Assembly: GCF_002760435.1 (NCBI RefSeq)
Contig: NZ_AUUU01000066.1
Span: 1 to 64,000, forward strand
Length of the DNA: 64,000 nt
Direction: 5' to 3'
From: Clostridium sp. LS
GTDB taxonomy: Bacteria > Bacillota > Clostridia > Clostridiales > Clostridiaceae
In this document: positions 26,994 through 35,373 of the stretch, piece by piece
Numbering within the stretch: position 1 is the stretch's first letter
How the letters are laid out: each line of letters begins with the position of its first letter
Position numbers and translations under genes: made by a program
Notes under the pieces: generated by a model
Seen by the model: only the letters and a program-made list of their open reading frames with translations
The model's database searches: none
Told to the model about the DNA's origin: nothing

Positions 26994-27022
26994 TTGACAT
27001 TTATTTGGGTGTGTTATATTAT
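26994..27022 (+). promoter_or_regulatory. Promoter of the tup/vup operon
   Basis: TTGACA, exactly 17 bases, TATTAT. The transcript would start near 27029, just ahead of the hexaloop hairpin. Confidence 0.6.
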
Positions 27023-27043
27023 TATTACATAAATAATTAAATA

Positions 27044-27087
27044 GGTTCAAAGAGGAACATTGGCTAAAAGCTAATGTTCTTTTTTTG
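27044..27087 (+). promoter_or_regulatory. Hexaloop hairpin overlapping terminator, tupA leader
   Basis: GTTC-AAAGAG-GAAC (27045-27058) shares its 3' arm with the terminator GAACATTGGCT / AGCTAATGTTC (27055-27079), followed by eight T. The two cannot form together. It begins only ~16 bases into the transcript, so no upstream partner hairpin fits. Confidence 0.65.
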
Positions 27088-27113
27088 TTTTAAAAGGAGG
27101 AGGAGATTAACTT

Positions 27114-27995
27114 ATGAAAAAATTATTTGCTATTGTTCTATTAATTAGCTTAGGGGGAGGGGTATTAGGATGCGGCAGTAATAAAGTTACTAGTGAAAAT
27201 AACAGTAGCTCAAAGGTTCAGGAAAATAAAGAGGTAATATTAGGTATGACTACCGGTATAGAAGATGCAGGTCTATTAGATGTAATAATTCCAGCTTTCG
27301 AAGAAGAAACTGGATATAAAACAAAAACAGTTTCGGTTGGCACGGGACAAGCATTAGCTTTGGCTCAAAAGGGTGAAGTCGATGCAATTTTTGTAAATTC
27401 GCCACCAGCAGAAAAGCAGGCATTAGAGGAAGGTTATATTATTAATCGAAGATTAGCAATGCACAATGATTTTGTAATTGTGGGGCCAGAAAGCGATGAG
27501 GCAAAAATAAAAGGAACAAAAGATGTTTTGCAAGCACTTACGACTATTGCAAATACTCAATCTCAATTTATATCAAGAGCTGATGATTCTGGTACTAATA
27601 AATTAGAAATGAGCTTGTGGAAACAAACTAGTGTTACACCAAAAGGTTTATCTTGGTATGTTGAAGCTGGAGCTGGAATGTCACAAACTTTAAAAATAGC
27701 TAATGAAAAAAATGCTTATACAATCACAGACAGAGCTACATATTTATTTAACAAGAAAGTGTTGTCGTTGCAAGTATTATCTGAAAGTGACCCCAAATTA
27801 ATAAATCTATATTCAGTATCAGAAGTTAATAAAGAAAAATTTTCTAGAGTAAATTCAGAAGGGGCTAAGGCATTTACAGACTTTGTATTATCAGAGAAGG
27901 GGCAAGAATTAATAGCGAAACATGGAAAAGAACAAGTTGGACAATATCTGTTTACTGCAGATGGAGGAAAATTCGACAAAGACTATGGACTATAG
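27114..27995 (+). CDS. Tungstate/vanadate-type ABC transporter binding lipoprotein (TupA/VupA-like)
   Basis: A 293-residue lipoprotein with a signal peptide and lipobox (VLGC, Cys about 20). The mature domain shows TupA features: GLLDVIIPAFEEETGYKTKT, VSVGTGQALALAQKGEVDAI, FVIVGPESD and RADDSGTNKLEMSLWK. TupA binds tungstate. The closely related VupA of Anabaena variabilis serves a vanadate importer near vnf genes. The gene stands between nif and vnf clusters and follows an oxyanion-type regulator, so vanadate is a reasonable alternative substrate. Starts after AAAGGAGGAGGAG. Confidence 0.85.
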   Translation: MKKLFAIVLLISLGGGVLGCGSNKVTSENNSSSKVQENKEVILGMTTGIEDAGLLDVIIPAFEEETGYKTKTVSVGTGQALALAQKGEVDAIFVNSPPAEKQALEEGYIINRRLAMHNDFVIVGPESDEAKIKGTKDVLQALTTIANTQSQFISRADDSGTNKLEMSLWKQTSVTPKGLSWYVEAGAGMSQTLKIANEKNAYTITDRATYLFNKKVLSLQVLSESDPKLINLYSVSEVNKEKFSRVNSEGAKAFTDFVLSEKGQELIAKHGKEQVGQYLFTADGGKFDKDYGL

Positions 27996-28006
27996 GAAAT
28001 TTAATT

Positions 28007-28708
28007 ATGAATATGATTATTGATGGACTAATTCATGCTGTTAAACTTTTAGTACAAGGCGATAAAGATATACTGAATATTATTTTTCTTACTTTACAGG
28101 TTTCGGGTATAGCTACATTGATAAGTGTAGTTGTAGGGATACCTCTAGGTACTTTAATGGCATTAAAAGATTTTAGAGGAAAGAATATACTGAGTAGTTT
28201 AGTCAATTTTGGCATGGGATTACCACCAGTAGTTGCTGGATTATTAGTAACTTTGATTTTATGGCGGTATGGACCTTTAGGAAATATGAATCTTATGTAT
28301 ACAATCCCAGCTATGATTATTGCACAAAGTTTAGTTGCCATGCCAATAATAACAGGGTTAAGCTTTGCAGCAATTTTAAATGTTAATCCAAAACTGAAAT
28401 TTCAATTGTTATCTCTTGGTGCAGAACCTTTTCAAGTATGCTTAATTTTAATTAAAGAGGCAAAATTAGGATTGATGGCAGCAGTTATTGCTGGATTTGG
28501 TCGTGTAATTTCAGAAGTAGGGGCATCGATGATGGTCGGAGGTAATGTAAGAGGTAAAACTAGAATATTAACTACAGCAATTGTACTGGAAGTTGATAAG
28601 GGGAATTATGACATTGCTATAGCAATTGCTATTATTTTATTATTAATTACCTATATAGTAGTTATTATATTAACGTTTCTTCAACATAATGAAAGGAGTA
28701 ATTTGTGA
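28007..28708 (+). CDS. TupB/VupB-like ABC permease
   Basis: A 233-residue membrane permease with about five to six helices. The EAA loop is unusual for Mod but typical of Tup: LLSLGAEPFQVCLILIKEAKLG followed by AGFGRVISEVGASMMVGGN. It starts 11 bases after the binding protein and ends by overlapping the ATPase gene by one base (TGATG). It would form the membrane channel of the tungstate/vanadate importer. Confidence 0.85.
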   Translation: MNMIIDGLIHAVKLLVQGDKDILNIIFLTLQVSGIATLISVVVGIPLGTLMALKDFRGKNILSSLVNFGMGLPPVVAGLLVTLILWRYGPLGNMNLMYTIPAMIIAQSLVAMPIITGLSFAAILNVNPKLKFQLLSLGAEPFQVCLILIKEAKLGLMAAVIAGFGRVISEVGASMMVGGNVRGKTRILTTAIVLEVDKGNYDIAIAIAIILLLITYIVVIILTFLQHNERSNL

Positions 28709-29766
28709 TGGAAGAAAATATTTTAAGTATGAAAAATGTGACAGTAAACAGAAAAAATGCGCTTAATATCAAAAATTTTTCAATGAAAGCTGGAGAAATT
28801 GTTGCAGTAGTTGGACCAAATGGAGCTGGGAAAAGTACTTTCTTTCAAGTAATAAATTTATTAATCCCTTTTGCTGGTGAGTTGAAATTATTTGGAGAAA
28901 GTGTTAATAAAGGTAATAAAACTAAACTTCGAAGACGATGTTCTTATGTTTTTCAGGATATATTACTCCTAAAGGATACTGTCTTTAATAATGTAGCAAA
29001 ATCCTTGCAGTTTAGAGGGTTCTCAAAAAGTCAAATTAGTGAAAAAGTTAATAAGGTTCTTAAGGATTTTAAATGTGAGCATCTTGCCAATAGATCTTCA
29101 CGTGAACTTTCAGGTGGAGAAGCGCAACGTGTTTGTATTGCACGAGCTATGGTAACGGAGCCAGAACTCCTGCTTTTGGATGAACCTTCTGCTTCTTTAG
29201 ATGCTCAAATGAGGAATGAAATTATTTGGCAAATAAAAGAAGTGGCAGAAGAAAGAGGGATAGCTGTAATTTTAATAAGTCATAATTTTTCAGATGTTTT
29301 GCACTTTGCGCATAGGACTGTAGTAATGTTTGATGGTAGATTTGTTCAGGATGATTTACCAGAAGTTCTTATGAGAAAGCCTGTAAATGAGAGAACTGCT
29401 AGATTGGTAGGAATAGATAATATTATTCCATGTAAGATAGACATCGGAGATGTTATTAATCTAACTAATGGAATTACATTTTCATATCCATTTAACATAA
29501 AGAAGTCTGTAAGTAAATGTTGCATACCTGGTGAATGTATAACTATTGGTGAAAGTGATTATTTGGCAAATGATAATAATAAGATAGTTATGACTGGGAT
29601 AATTAAGAAAATATACCCTGATATTGGCACTTACTATGCTATTGTTCAATGTAAAGAACAGATAATGAATATAAGAATTTCTAAAGAGAGTATATTTTGT
29701 AATAACATAAAAGAGAATAAATTAGTCAAATTAGTTTTCTCTGCAGAGGATGTTCATCTTATTTAA
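28708..29766 (+). CDS. TupC/VupC-like ABC ATPase
   Basis: A 352-residue ATPase. Walker A GPNGAGKS (~35-42), signature LSGGEAQRVCIARAM, Walker B LLLLDEPSASLD, switch ISHNF. A C-terminal extension (~240-352) resembles the MOP/TOBE-like regulatory domain of oxyanion importers, though divergent. The ATG at 28708 follows AAGGAG and overlaps the permease stop. Confidence 0.85.
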   Translation: MEENILSMKNVTVNRKNALNIKNFSMKAGEIVAVVGPNGAGKSTFFQVINLLIPFAGELKLFGESVNKGNKTKLRRRCSYVFQDILLLKDTVFNNVAKSLQFRGFSKSQISEKVNKVLKDFKCEHLANRSSRELSGGEAQRVCIARAMVTEPELLLLDEPSASLDAQMRNEIIWQIKEVAEERGIAVILISHNFSDVLHFAHRTVVMFDGRFVQDDLPEVLMRKPVNERTARLVGIDNIIPCKIDIGDVINLTNGITFSYPFNIKKSVSKCCIPGECITIGESDYLANDNNKIVMTGIIKKIYPDIGTYYAIVQCKEQIMNIRISKESIFCNNIKENKLVKLVFSAEDVHLI

Positions 29767-29931
29767 TTAATAGTATTTTATAATTTAAATATCCTCAGTT
29801 AAATAGTTGTAAATGTGGCTATTTATCATAAAGTATAGAAAAATAGAAAATGTTGGATAAAGATCTCAGCTCTTGAGAGCTTTGATATATATTAATTTAA
29901 TACAATTATTTATTTTAAGGAGTTGATTATT

Positions 29932-30363
29932 ATGAAAATTAGAACCGACTTTGTAACAAATAGTAGTTCGGTAAGCTACATAGTGTCTATGAATGTAGAT
30001 TTTGTAGAATTTATGAGAGGAAAAAAACCTGAATTTTATACTAACAATGAGAAAAAAACGAGAATATATAATGCTATTCGAGAAGACTTGATAAATAATG
30101 GTGAAAAAGTAGATTTATTAGATAGACAAGTTTACTCAAAAAGATATGCACTGCTTAAAAAACGAGATTGCAAATATGATGATTCATTTGAAAAATCAAT
30201 TGATGATGTTGATTTTTTAACATTAAGTGATGATGATTTATGGGCTTATATATATGGAGAGTACTTTGTAAATGGAAGATTATCTGCTGAATTAAAGGGG
30301 TTTAGTTCTATACAAGTTATAAAGGATTCTGGAGTAATTCCATTACCAAGGGAAGAAAAATGA
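29932..30363 (+). CDS. Small protein with MKIRTDFVTNSSS N-terminus, radical SAM partner
   Basis: A 143-residue protein beginning MKIRTDFVTNSSSVSYIV. I recognise the TDFVTNSSS start as recurring in many short bacterial proteins, but know no function. The rest is charged, with no membrane helix or signal. The ATG at 29932 lies nine bases after AAGGAG; an in-frame TTG upstream overlaps that site. Its stop overlaps the start of the radical SAM/SPASM gene (ATGA), so the pair is coupled. The protein, or its Ser/Asn-rich leader, is a natural candidate substrate or partner of that enzyme; this is inference. Confidence 0.65.
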   Translation: MKIRTDFVTNSSSVSYIVSMNVDFVEFMRGKKPEFYTNNEKKTRIYNAIREDLINNGEKVDLLDRQVYSKRYALLKKRDCKYDDSFEKSIDDVDFLTLSDDDLWAYIYGEYFVNGRLSAELKGFSSIQVIKDSGVIPLPREEK

Positions 30364-31385
30364 ATATAAGAAGACATTTAGATGGATATAATTTCTTTGG
30401 AGATACAAATACCGGGGTTACAATGCGCTGGGGAACAAATGTAAAGAACGATCCTTTGTTTGCACCGTGGCCTGAATTAGCAGATATTTCAATTAGTAAT
30501 CATTGCACAAAGGGATGTGAATTCTGTTATAAAGATAGCTCTGATAATGGAGAATTTATGTCATTAGAGGAGTATGAATATGTGTTATCATCTTTACAAA
30601 ATGAGCAATGGGGTAATGTATTTCAAGTAGCTTTAGGAGGGGGAGAACCTCTTGAACATCCTAATTTTATTGAGATATTAGATATAACACTTTCAAAAGG
30701 CATTGTTGCTAATTTTACTACAAATGGGATTCATATTAATAAGGAAATTGCATCAAAAATGAAGGATAAAGTCGGTGCAGTTGCTGTTTCTGTTAGTAAA
30801 GCTAAGGAAATAAATAAAGATAAAATAAAAATACTTACTGATGAAGGTATAAAGACTAATATTCATTTTGTCCTAGATAATGAATCAATTACTGATGCAA
30901 TAGATATTTTAGAGGGAAAATATGATGAGTCATTAAGTAATGTTAATGGAGTGATTTTTCTCACTTATAAACCTAGGGGTAGAGCAGGTTTGGATAAATG
31001 CTTAAAGATGGATGACAAACTAGATAAATTTATTAGTTTGATTGATAAAAATAATGCGAATATAAGAATCGGCTTTGATGCTTGTTTTGTACCATTATTA
31101 ATGAAATATACAGACATTGATGTTGATTATATAGATTCGTGTGAGTGTGGCTTTTTTTCAGTATACATAGATGAAAATTTAAATGTAAAGCCGTGTTCCT
31201 TTGCAAACGATGATAGGTTTAGTTATAATCTTAAACAGTATAGGTTCCAGGATATTTGGATGAATGAATATGATGAATATCGAAATGACATCATGAGAAA
31301 CAATTGCAAGAATGAATGTAAAAGTAAAGAGGCTTGTAGGGGAAAATGTGCCTATTACGATTCTATTGCTTTTTGTTATAAGTAA
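30360..31385 (+). CDS. Radical SAM/SPASM protein
   Basis: A 341-residue protein. The radical SAM cluster motif is CTKGCEFC (Cys 49, 53, 56), followed by the GGGEPLEHP SAM-binding segment (~97-105) and FTTNG. The C-terminal third has a SPASM-like cysteine set: CECGFF, VKPCSF, then CKNECKSKEACRGKCAYY, which would hold extra Fe-S clusters. SPASM enzymes usually modify peptides or activate other enzymes. It is coupled to the TNSSS protein gene by a four-base overlap. The location between metal uptake operons may be incidental or may mark a cofactor or RiPP-like function. Confidence 0.85.
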   Translation: MNIRRHLDGYNFFGDTNTGVTMRWGTNVKNDPLFAPWPELADISISNHCTKGCEFCYKDSSDNGEFMSLEEYEYVLSSLQNEQWGNVFQVALGGGEPLEHPNFIEILDITLSKGIVANFTTNGIHINKEIASKMKDKVGAVAVSVSKAKEINKDKIKILTDEGIKTNIHFVLDNESITDAIDILEGKYDESLSNVNGVIFLTYKPRGRAGLDKCLKMDDKLDKFISLIDKNNANIRIGFDACFVPLLMKYTDIDVDYIDSCECGFFSVYIDENLNVKPCSFANDDRFSYNLKQYRFQDIWMNEYDEYRNDIMRNNCKNECKSKEACRGKCAYYDSIAFCYK

Positions 31386-31420
31386 ATCATTTGAGAATTA
31401 ATATAAAGGAAGATATTTTT

Positions 31421-31545
31421 ATGAATTATTTATGGTTAATTTTTGCATTATTTCAATAATTATTTTAGGTGAAGAGGTAAATAAAGAGATAATCGCCGGA
31501 ATAGTTTTAATAACAATAGGAGTTATTATTATAGCTTTAAGTTGA
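31421..31545 (+). pseudogene. Remnant of an EamA/DMT-type transporter
   Basis: AAAGGAAG and ATG (31421) start MNYLWLIFALFQ and then stop, matching the beginning of small EamA-family proteins. About ten bases on, another frame encodes IIILGEEVNKEIIAGIVLIT and continues to ALS-stop (31543-31545), matching the last helix of the same family. The middle (~100 residues) is missing: an internal deletion with frameshift. Confidence 0.6.
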
Positions 31546-31708
31546 ATTATATTATAATCTTGGCTAAAGAGATAAAGTTCTGCATTCTTTATTATATTAA
31601 TTTTGAATGTTTGAACTTTATTTTTGCATTGTTAATATTGTTTTCATTGATTTGAAATTAAACAAAAGAATTATTAATGATTAATTTAGGAATATTAAAT
31701 AGAAATAC

Positions 31709-31776
31709 TTGACAAATTGACATATAAAATGTATGATTAACTTAATAAAAACAAACAAAAACAAACAAAAACTAAT
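31709..31776 (+). promoter_or_regulatory. fec-like operon promoter with 10-bp repeat operator
   Basis: TTGACA (31709-31714), 17 bases, TATGAT (31732-31737). Directly after the expected start lie AAAAACAAAC twice and AAAAACTAAT (31747-31776), exact 10-base period. These units match those upstream of tupA and, more loosely, those near modA. The position suits repression of a metal-chelate importer. Confidence 0.6.
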
Positions 31777-31822
31777 AACTACTAATATAATTATAAATGG
31801 TTTTATAATTATTGATTATATC

Positions 31823-31877
31823 CTCAAAGGTGAGCACTATTTAAAAGAGATAATTTTCTTTTAAATAGTGCTTTTTT
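31823..31877 (+). promoter_or_regulatory. Hexaloop hairpin and terminator, fec-like leader 1
   Basis: CTC-AAAGGT-GAG (31823-31834) abuts a perfect 15-base terminator stem GCACTATTTAAAAGA / TCTTTTAAATAGTGC (from 31834) with a T tract. The last G of the hairpin is the first base of the terminator. Confidence 0.55.
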
Positions 31878-31927
31878 ATAAAAAAGGTGAGGGCAGATAA
31901 TTAAAACAGTCAAGGAGGAAAAGAAAA

Positions 31928-32005
31928 ATGAATATTAAGAATTCAATGTATTTTTATTTTAAGCTGACATTTCGAACTATATCAAATTTTATTATTAATC
32001 TATAA
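31928..32005 (+). CDS. Possible 25-residue leader peptide
   Basis: ATG after a strong AAGGAGG site encodes 25 residues starting MNIKNSMYFYFKLTFRT, with no recognisable homology. It sits between the two hairpin/terminator leaders of the fec-like operon. It could be a leader peptide or a truncated gene start; expression is unproven. Confidence 0.35.
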   Translation: MNIKNSMYFYFKLTFRTISNFIINL

Positions 32006-32027
32006 CAGTATTGAAAATTATATTATA

Positions 32028-32089
32028 TTCAAAGGCGAACGTTGGAAAAGTAAAAGTATTTAGATAATATTTTTGCCCAATGTTTTTTT
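32028..32089 (+). promoter_or_regulatory. Hexaloop hairpin and terminator, fec-like leader 2
   Basis: TTC-AAAGGC-GAA (32028-32039) shares AA with the terminator stem AACGTTGG / CCAATGTT, followed by T7. It lies 45 bases before the first permease gene. The operon thus has two successive attenuator-like units. Confidence 0.55.
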
Positions 32090-32133
32090 ATAGCTATTTT
32101 TAACTAATTTTAACTATAAGGAGGTTATTGTTA

Positions 32134-33213
32134 ATGATTAATGAAGCAAGTATAAATAGGAGTGAAAAGAAATCAATAATATTAGATCTACTTAAACTTG
32201 TAAAAGGTAGAGGTTCAGTTTTAGTAATTCTTATATCAATACTTATAATATCAATCTTTTTTTCGTTTACTATTGGAAGGTATGCGGTTACATTAAATCA
32301 GCTTTCTGAAATACTTAGTTATAAAATTTTTGGTGGAACAGTAAGTTGGGCTCAATCAGTTGAAACTGTATTGTTTAAGGTAAGAATACCAAGAATTGTT
32401 GTAGCAGTTATTATAGGTGCAGCATTAGCTAGTGCAGGAGTTGTATATCAAGGATTATTTAAAAATCCTATGGTTTCACCGGATATATTAGGAGCATCAT
32501 CAGGTGCTGGGTATGGTGCAGCAATTGCAATTTTGTTTTCTTTTAATTCTGCTGGAGTTCAGATATCATCATTTCTTTTTGGACTGCTTGCAGTAATAGT
32601 AACTATTACGATTAGTAAATGTGTTGGGAAATCAAATAATAATATTTTAGCATTAGTATTAACCGGAATGGTAGTTAATACGTTATTTTCATCATTTATA
32701 TCAATTACAAAATATTTGGCAGATACAAATGATAAATTACCAGCTATTACGTTTTGGTTAATGGGTGGACTTTCATCTGTAAGTTTAAAAGATTTATTAA
32801 TAATTTCATTTCCGTTTATATTAGGTATTGTTCCGTTAATTTTAATTAGGTGGAAATTAAATGTTCTATCTTTTGGTGAAGAAGAAGCACAAGGTATGGG
32901 AATAGACACAAGTAAGATAAGAATATTAACAATATTTTGTTCTACGCTTCTTACAGCTTCAGCAGTGTCAATTGGAGGGATGATAGGTTGGATTGGATTA
33001 ATTATACCTCATATTGCGAGATTAATAGTTGGTCCTAATTATAAAGTTCTGTTACCTGCTTCAGCACTTATTGGAGGTACGTTTTTATTAATTGTAGATG
33101 ATATTGCTCGCTGTTTATTTAGTGTAGAAATTCCTATAGGAATTTTAACTTCAATAATTGGAGCGCCATTTTTCTTATATTTATTGTTTAAAGAAAGGAG
33201 GGAAAAAGAATGA
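32134..33213 (+). CDS. FecCD/BtuC-family ABC permease 1
   Basis: A 359-residue permease with about ten helices, of the iron-siderophore/cobalamin family. Hallmarks are FTIGRYAVTLNQL, RIPRIVVAVIIGAALASAG, YQGLFKNPMVSPDILGASSGAGYGAA-type segments (quoted in parts) and GWIGLIIPHIARLIVGPNYK. The ATG at 32134 follows AAGGAGG. The stop overlaps the ATPase start (ATGA). The substrate is a metal chelate; with nitrogenase neighbours a molybdenum or vanadium metallophore is possible, but iron-siderophore or corrinoid cannot be excluded. Confidence 0.88.
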   Translation: MINEASINRSEKKSIILDLLKLVKGRGSVLVILISILIISIFFSFTIGRYAVTLNQLSEILSYKIFGGTVSWAQSVETVLFKVRIPRIVVAVIIGAALASAGVVYQGLFKNPMVSPDILGASSGAGYGAAIAILFSFNSAGVQISSFLFGLLAVIVTITISKCVGKSNNNILALVLTGMVVNTLFSSFISITKYLADTNDKLPAITFWLMGGLSSVSLKDLLIISFPFILGIVPLILIRWKLNVLSFGEEEAQGMGIDTSKIRILTIFCSTLLTASAVSIGGMIGWIGLIIPHIARLIVGPNYKVLLPASALIGGTFLLIVDDIARCLFSVEIPIGILTSIIGAPFFLYLLFKERREKE

Positions 33214-33992
33214 AAATGGAGATAAAAGACATAGTGTGTGGTTATAAAGATAAAAAGATAGTTAATGGTATTTCAATAACTATTGAATCTGGAGAAATAC
33301 TATGCTTACTTGGACCAAACGGAGTTGGAAAAACAACACTTTTTAAAAGCCTTTTAGGGTTTTTAAAAATAAAAAGCGGAAAAGTAATGATAGATGGTGA
33401 AGAAATAAGTAATTGGCCAAGAAAAAAATTAGCAAAAGCAGTTGGATACGTGCCTCAAGCTCATAATTCATCCTTTGAGTTTAATGTTTTAGATGTTGTT
33501 GTTATGGGGCGTGCAGCATATATCGGTGCAATGTCATTTCCTTCTAAAAAAGATATTGAAATTGCAGAGGAATCTTTAAAATCCTTAGGTATTACTTATT
33601 TAAAAGACAGGATATATACAGAGATAAGTGGTGGAGAAAGGCAAATGGTTCTATTAGCAAGAGCCTTGACGCAGCAACCAAAGATTCTAATTATGGATGA
33701 ACCAACATCAAATTTAGACTATGGTAATCAAGTGAGACTATTGCAGCAAGTAAATGAATTAGCTAGAAAGGGATTAGCTATTATAATGACAACTCATTCG
33801 CCGGATCATGCGTTTCTATGTTCATCTAAGGTTGCCCTTTTACAAAGAAATAATAAATTTAAAGTAGGAACAGTTGATGAAATTGTAACTGAAAAAAATC
33901 TAAGAGAAGCCTATGGTGTAAATGTAAGTATTGTTAAAACCAGAGGAAACGATGGTGAAGAAATAAGTACTTGTGTGCCTTTGTTAAGCTAG
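33210..33992 (+). CDS. FecE/BtuD-family ABC ATPase
   Basis: A 260-residue ATPase: Walker A GPNGVGKT (~37-44), LGYVPQ-type Q-loop (VGYVPQAHN), signature ISGGERQMVLLARAL, Walker B ILIMDEPTSNLD, switch TTHSPDHA. It is the only ATPase for two permease genes in this region, so both probably share it. It overlaps the permease gene by four bases behind AAGGAGG. Confidence 0.9.
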   Translation: MKMEIKDIVCGYKDKKIVNGISITIESGEILCLLGPNGVGKTTLFKSLLGFLKIKSGKVMIDGEEISNWPRKKLAKAVGYVPQAHNSSFEFNVLDVVVMGRAAYIGAMSFPSKKDIEIAEESLKSLGITYLKDRIYTEISGGERQMVLLARALTQQPKILIMDEPTSNLDYGNQVRLLQQVNELARKGLAIIMTTHSPDHAFLCSSKVALLQRNNKFKVGTVDEIVTEKNLREAYGVNVSIVKTRGNDGEEISTCVPLLS

Positions 33993-34085
33993 GTGCTTGA
34001 AAGAAGTGATGATATTTCAATAGAAACTATGGATATCCTAACAGATTAATAGTTTCAAATGAATATAAATTACACACATTAATTA

Positions 34086-34131
34086 GGAATCATATTAAAT
34101 ATTTTCTCCTATCTAATTTAATATGATTTCC
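34086..34131 (+). other. Stem-loop between ATPase and binding-protein genes
   Basis: GGAATCATATTAAAT (34086-34100) pairs with ATTTAATATGATTTCC (34116-34131) with one bulge. No T tract. Probably an intercistronic stabiliser or partial terminator. Confidence 0.5.
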
Positions 34132-34161
34132 AATTATCTAAGGACATAAGGGGGAATATTA

Positions 34162-35250
34162 ATGAAAAAAGAAAAATTTTTATTTCTGACAGTAATTATA
34201 ACAGTCTTTTTTTCTTTTACAGCATGTAGTAATACTGCAAAGTCAGCTAACACTGTGAACAAGGAAAAAAATTACATAGATGATCAAACAATAAGTGATG
34301 CTAATGGAAAAAAGATTTCTAAGCCGGCAAGTTTGAAAAAAATTGCAGTTCTTCACGGGAATCCGGAGTATATAGTATGGAGATTAGCTCCTGATCGATT
34401 AGTAAATAATTCTGTTGTGTTTACTCAAGGTACTCCTAATATACTTTTTCCGGAAAAATTTATGCCGCCTTTTAGCATTGAAAAGATTCAAAATCTACCA
34501 ATGACAGGAAGCTATATGACAAATATTAATACAGAAGAAATTATAGCTGCTAAACCAGATATTATATTGACTTTAAGCAGAGATCCTGGCATTGATAGTG
34601 AACAGGAAAGATTTGGAGTGCCGGTAATTGGTATTTCAAAAAATAGCCTTTCGGATATTGAAGAATCTATAAGGTTCATTGGCAAATTAGTTGGAAATGA
34701 GAAGGAAGCTGATGATCTTGCAGATTATTGGGGAAAGACAATAAATAAAATAACTGATATAACTTCAAAGATTCCAGATGATAAAAAGTTAAAAGTTTAT
34801 TATACTTCTTCGGTGGCTTTAAATACAGTTGGTCCTAAGACTATTCAGGCATCAATTATACGTAGTGCAGGAGGTATTAATTATTATGATGCAAATCCAA
34901 TTGCTAAAGATAGTTTTGAACAAACAGAAAGCGTAACAACTTCAATTGAAGATATTATTAAATGGAATCCAGATGTTATTATAACAGGTTCAAAGAAAAC
35001 AACAGATGAAATTTTATCAAATTCTCAATGGAAAGATATTAGTGCAGTTATTAATAAACGTGTTTATACAACTTTGCAATATGCATCAATGGATCATTTT
35101 GTAGCTCCATTGAATTTGATGTGGACAGCTAATAAGCTTTATCCCGATCAGGTTAATTTAGATATTAATAAAGAAGCTAAGGAATTGTATAATAAATTTT
35201 ATTATACAGATCAGATAACTGATGAAGATATGGCTGTTGAGAAACCATGA
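34162..35250 (+). CDS. Metal-chelate-binding lipoprotein 1 (FecB/BtuF-like)
   Basis: A 362-residue lipoprotein with a signal peptide and lipobox FTAC (Cys ~21). The mature part is a two-lobed helical-backbone binding protein: DANGKKISKPASLKKIAVL, INTEEIIAAKPDIILTLS, then SIEDIIKWNPDVIITGS and ISAVINKRVYTT. Polar and sulphur residues on the cleft are not informative without alignment. It is one of three consecutive binding proteins here with only two permeases, suggesting several related chelates. Confidence 0.85.
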   Translation: MKKEKFLFLTVIITVFFSFTACSNTAKSANTVNKEKNYIDDQTISDANGKKISKPASLKKIAVLHGNPEYIVWRLAPDRLVNNSVVFTQGTPNILFPEKFMPPFSIEKIQNLPMTGSYMTNINTEEIIAAKPDIILTLSRDPGIDSEQERFGVPVIGISKNSLSDIEESIRFIGKLVGNEKEADDLADYWGKTINKITDITSKIPDDKKLKVYYTSSVALNTVGPKTIQASIIRSAGGINYYDANPIAKDSFEQTESVTTSIEDIIKWNPDVIITGSKKTTDEILSNSQWKDISAVINKRVYTTLQYASMDHFVAPLNLMWTANKLYPDQVNLDINKEAKELYNKFYYTDQITDEDMAVEKP

Positions 35251-35373
35251 TTTAAAAATTTATTATCATTATGGTTTTGGTGACAGTGAATGAAGATATT
35301 TTAAATCAAAATAAATGATAATAAGAATTACTCTTAGTGTAATATAAAATAAAATTTAAGGAAGTGTTTATTT

